A stretch of DNA of 7,353 bases. Source: Gallionella sp. UBA4737. Lineage in GTDB: Bacteria > Pseudomonadota > Gammaproteobacteria > Burkholderiales > Gallionellaceae. Below the pieces are notes generated by a model. The model saw nothing but the letters and a program-made list of their open reading frames with translations. It made no database searches and was not told the origin of the DNA. The stretch is from assembly GCA_002403995.1 (NCBI GenBank), contig DHIV01000017.1:1-7353 (forward strand), in the 5' to 3' direction. The position numbers and the translations under genes are program-made. This document shows positions 5,252-7,353 of the stretch, in pieces. The number at the start of each line of letters is the position of its first letter. Position 1 is the stretch's first letter.

Positions 5252-5614
5252 CTATCCTTTATTCTCGTCAGCTTTCGCCGGCACCGGTTCCACAGGCTGG
5301 CTGCCATCCACGATGCGCATCAGATTCTCGCCCTCGAAATAAAGCGTCAGGTTTTGACTTTCAACCAATTTACCGCGGTGTTCCAGACGATACGCATAAT
5401 CCCAGCGGTTGCCGTGAAACACATCGTTGATCATCGGCGTGCCCAGCACATAGCGCACCTGCGGCTTGGTCATGCCGAGCTTCAGCTTTTCACGCATATC
5501 AAACGTCACGAAATTTCCCTGGCGGATGTCCATCTTGTATGGTGTTAACAAGGGTATGTAGAAGTCGCTGCACGAAGCCAGCAGCAGGGAAAGCAAAATA
5601 ATCTTGATACGCAT
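5252..5614 (-). CDS. bamE: Outer membrane protein assembly factor BamE (lipoprotein)
   Basis: BamE is a lipoprotein of the BAM complex that inserts beta-barrel proteins into the outer membrane. The 120-residue precursor has a short lipoprotein signal, residues 1-14, ending in the lipobox LLASC with lipidated Cys15; Ser at +2 predicts outer-membrane sorting. The SmpA/OmlA domain follows: YKMDIRQGNFVT (26-37), GMTKPQVRYVLGTP (47-60) and a NRWDYAYRLE strand (69-78), all matching the family core. The C-terminal tail is Pro/Glu/Lys-rich and probably disordered. The ATG has a TAGGAAT ribosome binding site just upstream. The gene lies 39 nt after recN, as in E. coli, and 3 nt before dapB. Confidence 0.95.
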   Translation of the reverse strand: MRIKIILLSLLLASCSDFYIPLLTPYKMDIRQGNFVTFDMREKLKLGMTKPQVRYVLGTPMINDVFHGNRWDYAYRLEHRGKLVESQNLTLYFEGENLMRIVDGSQPVEPVPAKADENKG

Positions 5615-5653
5615 GACATTCCTAATCGATATTCAAATTCAACGCATGATACC

Positions 5654-7315
5654 TCAAGCGGCCACGCCCAACATTTCGGCCGCATGCTTGCGCGTTGTCT
5701 CGGTGATCTTTACGCCGCCCAGCATGCGCGCGATCTCCTCGACGCGTTGCTCGCCATCCAGCACGGTGATGTGGCTCAGCGTAACGCCATTTTCCACCGT
5801 CTTGCTCACTTGCCACTGCTGGTCTGCCGCCGCCGCGACTTGCGGCAAATGCGTGACGCACAACACTTGGTAGGACTTGCCCAGTTTTTTCAGCAAGTGC
5901 CCGACGATCTCCGCGACGCGCCCGCCGATGCCGCTATCCACTTCATCGAAGATCAGCGTCGGCACGCTGGCGACCTGGGAGGTGGCAACCTGGATCGCCA
6001 GGCTGATGCGCGACAACTCGCCGCCCGACGCGACCTTGGCCAGGCTGCGCGGCGGCACGCCCGGATTCGCGGCAACCTGGAACTCGATCGTCTCCAGACC
6101 AAACGCATTTCCTTCGGCCAGCGGCAGCAATGCCACCGCGAAACTGCCGCCCGGCATCGCCAGCGTCTGCAGCGCCGCGGTGATCTCGCGCGCCAGTTTG
6201 ACGGCGGATTTTTTGCGCGCCGCAGTCAATTTCTGCGCCGCAGCAAGATAACCTTGCTGCGCGGAATTTTCCTGCTGCTCCAGTTCGGCCAGGTCGGCAT
6301 CGCCGCCCAGTTCCGCCAGGCGCGCCACGATGCGCTGCAAGGCCTCGTTCAATTGCTCCGGTGCGACGCGATATTTGCGCGCCGCATCCATCACGCTCTG
6401 GATGCGCTGTTCCTGTTCGCGCAGCCGCTGCGGGTCGGTATCCAGACGCTGCTGATAATGGCGCAGCGCATAGACGGCCTCCTGCAATTCTGCCTGCGCG
6501 CTTTCCAGCATCTGCAGTGTTTCACCCAGGCTGGCATCATGTGTGATGCCCTCGCGCAACCGCACCGTCAATGCATTGAGTTGCGCCAGCAACGCGTTAT
6601 CCGCTTCGCTCAGCGTCTCGATGCCGAATGCCGCAGTCTCCAGCAGGCTCGCGGCATGAGCCAGCCGCGCATGGTCCTCCTGCAAGGCTTGCCACTCCGC
6701 CGCGTCAAAACCCAAGCCTTCCAGCTCGTTGCGCTGAAACTGCAACAACTCGCGCTCGGCGATCACCGCTTCAGCATTCTCGCTCAGGCTGATGCGGCGG
6801 CGGCGCAATGTCTGCCAATCGCGATACAAGGCTGCGACCTGCTCCGCGGTGGCTGCCACGCCCGCATAACCATCCAGCAACGCGCGCTGCGTGTCGGGAC
6901 GCAGCAGCGATTGATGAGCGTGCTGTCCGTGTATATCCAGCAATTGGTCGCCTGCTTCGCGCATCTGCTGCAGGGTGGCGCTGCGCCCGTTGATGAAGCC
7001 GCGCGAGCGCCCGCCGGAATCCAGCACGCGGCGCAGCAGACACACGCCCGCATCGCCTTCCAGTTCCTGTTCAAGCAACCATGACTGCAAATTCGGCAAC
7101 CCGCTCACATCGAACCCGGCGGCGATCTCGGCGCGCTCGCAGCCGTTGCGCACCATGCCCGCATCGCCGCGTTCGCCGAGCGCCAGCGACAGCGCATCGA
7201 TCAGGATCGACTTGCCCGCGCCGGTCTCGCCGGTCAGCGCGGTAAAGCCCGCGGAGAAATCCAGTTCAAGCGAGGAGACGATGACGAAATCGCGGATGGC
7301 CAAGAATTTCAGCAT
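5654..7315 (-). CDS. recN: DNA repair protein RecN (SMC-like ATPase)
   Basis: RecN is a cytoplasmic SMC-related ATPase that aids double-strand-break repair by recombination. The 553-residue protein has the family's normal length and order. The N-terminal half of the ATPase head carries Walker A GETGAGKS (29-36). A long Glu/Gln/Ala-rich coiled-coil arm spans roughly residues 165-370. The C-terminal head half has the ABC signature SGGELSR (430-436), Walker B LIFDE with Asp457/Glu458 and the D-loop after it, and the switch histidine in THLPQ (His489). All catalytic parts look intact. In E. coli recN is SOS-induced, but the upstream 38 nt here are too short to show a LexA site, and none is seen. 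The ribosome binding site is weak (GGAA about 12 nt before the ATG), so coupling to the upstream gene is possible. Confidence 0.98.
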   Translation of the reverse strand: MLKFLAIRDFVIVSSLELDFSAGFTALTGETGAGKSILIDALSLALGERGDAGMVRNGCERAEIAAGFDVSGLPNLQSWLLEQELEGDAGVCLLRRVLDSGGRSRGFINGRSATLQQMREAGDQLLDIHGQHAHQSLLRPDTQRALLDGYAGVAATAEQVAALYRDWQTLRRRRISLSENAEAVIAERELLQFQRNELEGLGFDAAEWQALQEDHARLAHAASLLETAAFGIETLSEADNALLAQLNALTVRLREGITHDASLGETLQMLESAQAELQEAVYALRHYQQRLDTDPQRLREQEQRIQSVMDAARKYRVAPEQLNEALQRIVARLAELGGDADLAELEQQENSAQQGYLAAAQKLTAARKKSAVKLAREITAALQTLAMPGGSFAVALLPLAEGNAFGLETIEFQVAANPGVPPRSLAKVASGGELSRISLAIQVATSQVASVPTLIFDEVDSGIGGRVAEIVGHLLKKLGKSYQVLCVTHLPQVAAAADQQWQVSKTVENGVTLSHITVLDGEQRVEEIARMLGGVKITETTRKHAAEMLGVAA

Positions 7316-7335
7316 TGATCTGGGAATTCCAACAT

Positions 7336-7353
7336 TTACAACGTCTGGTTCCA
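7336..7353 (-). CDS. Possible 3' end of nadK (five codons)
   Basis: Read toward recN, the edge of the window gives Trp-Asn-Gln-Thr-Leu followed by TAA (7338-7336), 20 nt before the recN start. NAD kinases often end in a Trp-x-x-x-Leu type tail (E. coli NadK ends in a GWSKKLF-like sequence), and nadK directly precedes recN in E. coli and relatives. The assignment rests on context and a handful of residues, so no symbol is given. Confidence 0.35.
   Translation of the reverse strand, partial: WNQTL

Noticed and set aside
5684..7084. Long plus-strand open frame of 466 codons opposite recN
   Set aside because: It mirrors the recN coding strand in a GC-rich gene. Composition (Arg, Gln, His, Leu) and lack of any domain mark it as a shadow.
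1..7353. CRISPR arrays, tRNA or rRNA genes, transposase genes
   Set aside because: No regularly spaced repeats, cloverleaf-type sequence, rRNA-like sequence or transposase motif was seen on either strand.

Overview
The window looks like chromosome from a GC-rich proteobacterium, most likely a betaproteobacterium (Nitrosomonadales/Gallionella-like is a guess from gene order and protein flavour, not a proven placement). The evidence is the housekeeping set recN, bamE, dapB and carA, with standard sigma70 and Shine-Dalgarno signals, plus a GGGTTA-type intergenic repeat of a kind common in such genomes.

Right half (about 3821-7353, minus strand): a co-directional run. It starts with what may be the last codons of nadK at the window edge, then recN (DNA repair), bamE (outer-membrane assembly lipoprotein), dapB (lysine/diaminopimelate synthesis) and a small four-helix membrane protein ending in a zinc-ribbon-like cysteine cluster. 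Gaps are short (39, 3 and 33 nt), and the dapB ribosome binding site lies inside the last codons of bamE, so bamE and dapB are probably translationally coupled.

Left edge (1-1257, minus strand): carA, the glutaminase subunit of carbamoyl-phosphate synthetase. It has a near-consensus promoter and a GTG start that fits better than the upstream TTG. Just past its stop codon is a three-armed GGGTTA/TAACCC repeat that can form two alternative hairpins. carB would be expected beyond the left edge.

Middle (1258-3820, plus strand): genes lying between dapB and carA, which are neighbours in many proteobacteria. In order these are: a nucleotidyltransferase-fold gene overlapping a 61-codon partner (a toxin-antitoxin-like pair); an AT-rich orphan gene whose stop codon runs into a sequence resembling a decayed integron attC site; a stand-alone thioredoxin with a WCSPC active site behind a promoter carrying a TGTGATCACA palindrome; and the manganese exporter gene mntP, whose leader holds helically phased TGATCG repeats and no recognisable manganese riboswitch core. 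mntP and the zinc-ribbon membrane gene converge. This middle block reads as an accessory insertion into an otherwise conserved housekeeping neighbourhood. No single large new system is evident; the best candidates for novelty are the nucleotidyltransferase pair and the possible orphan cassette.
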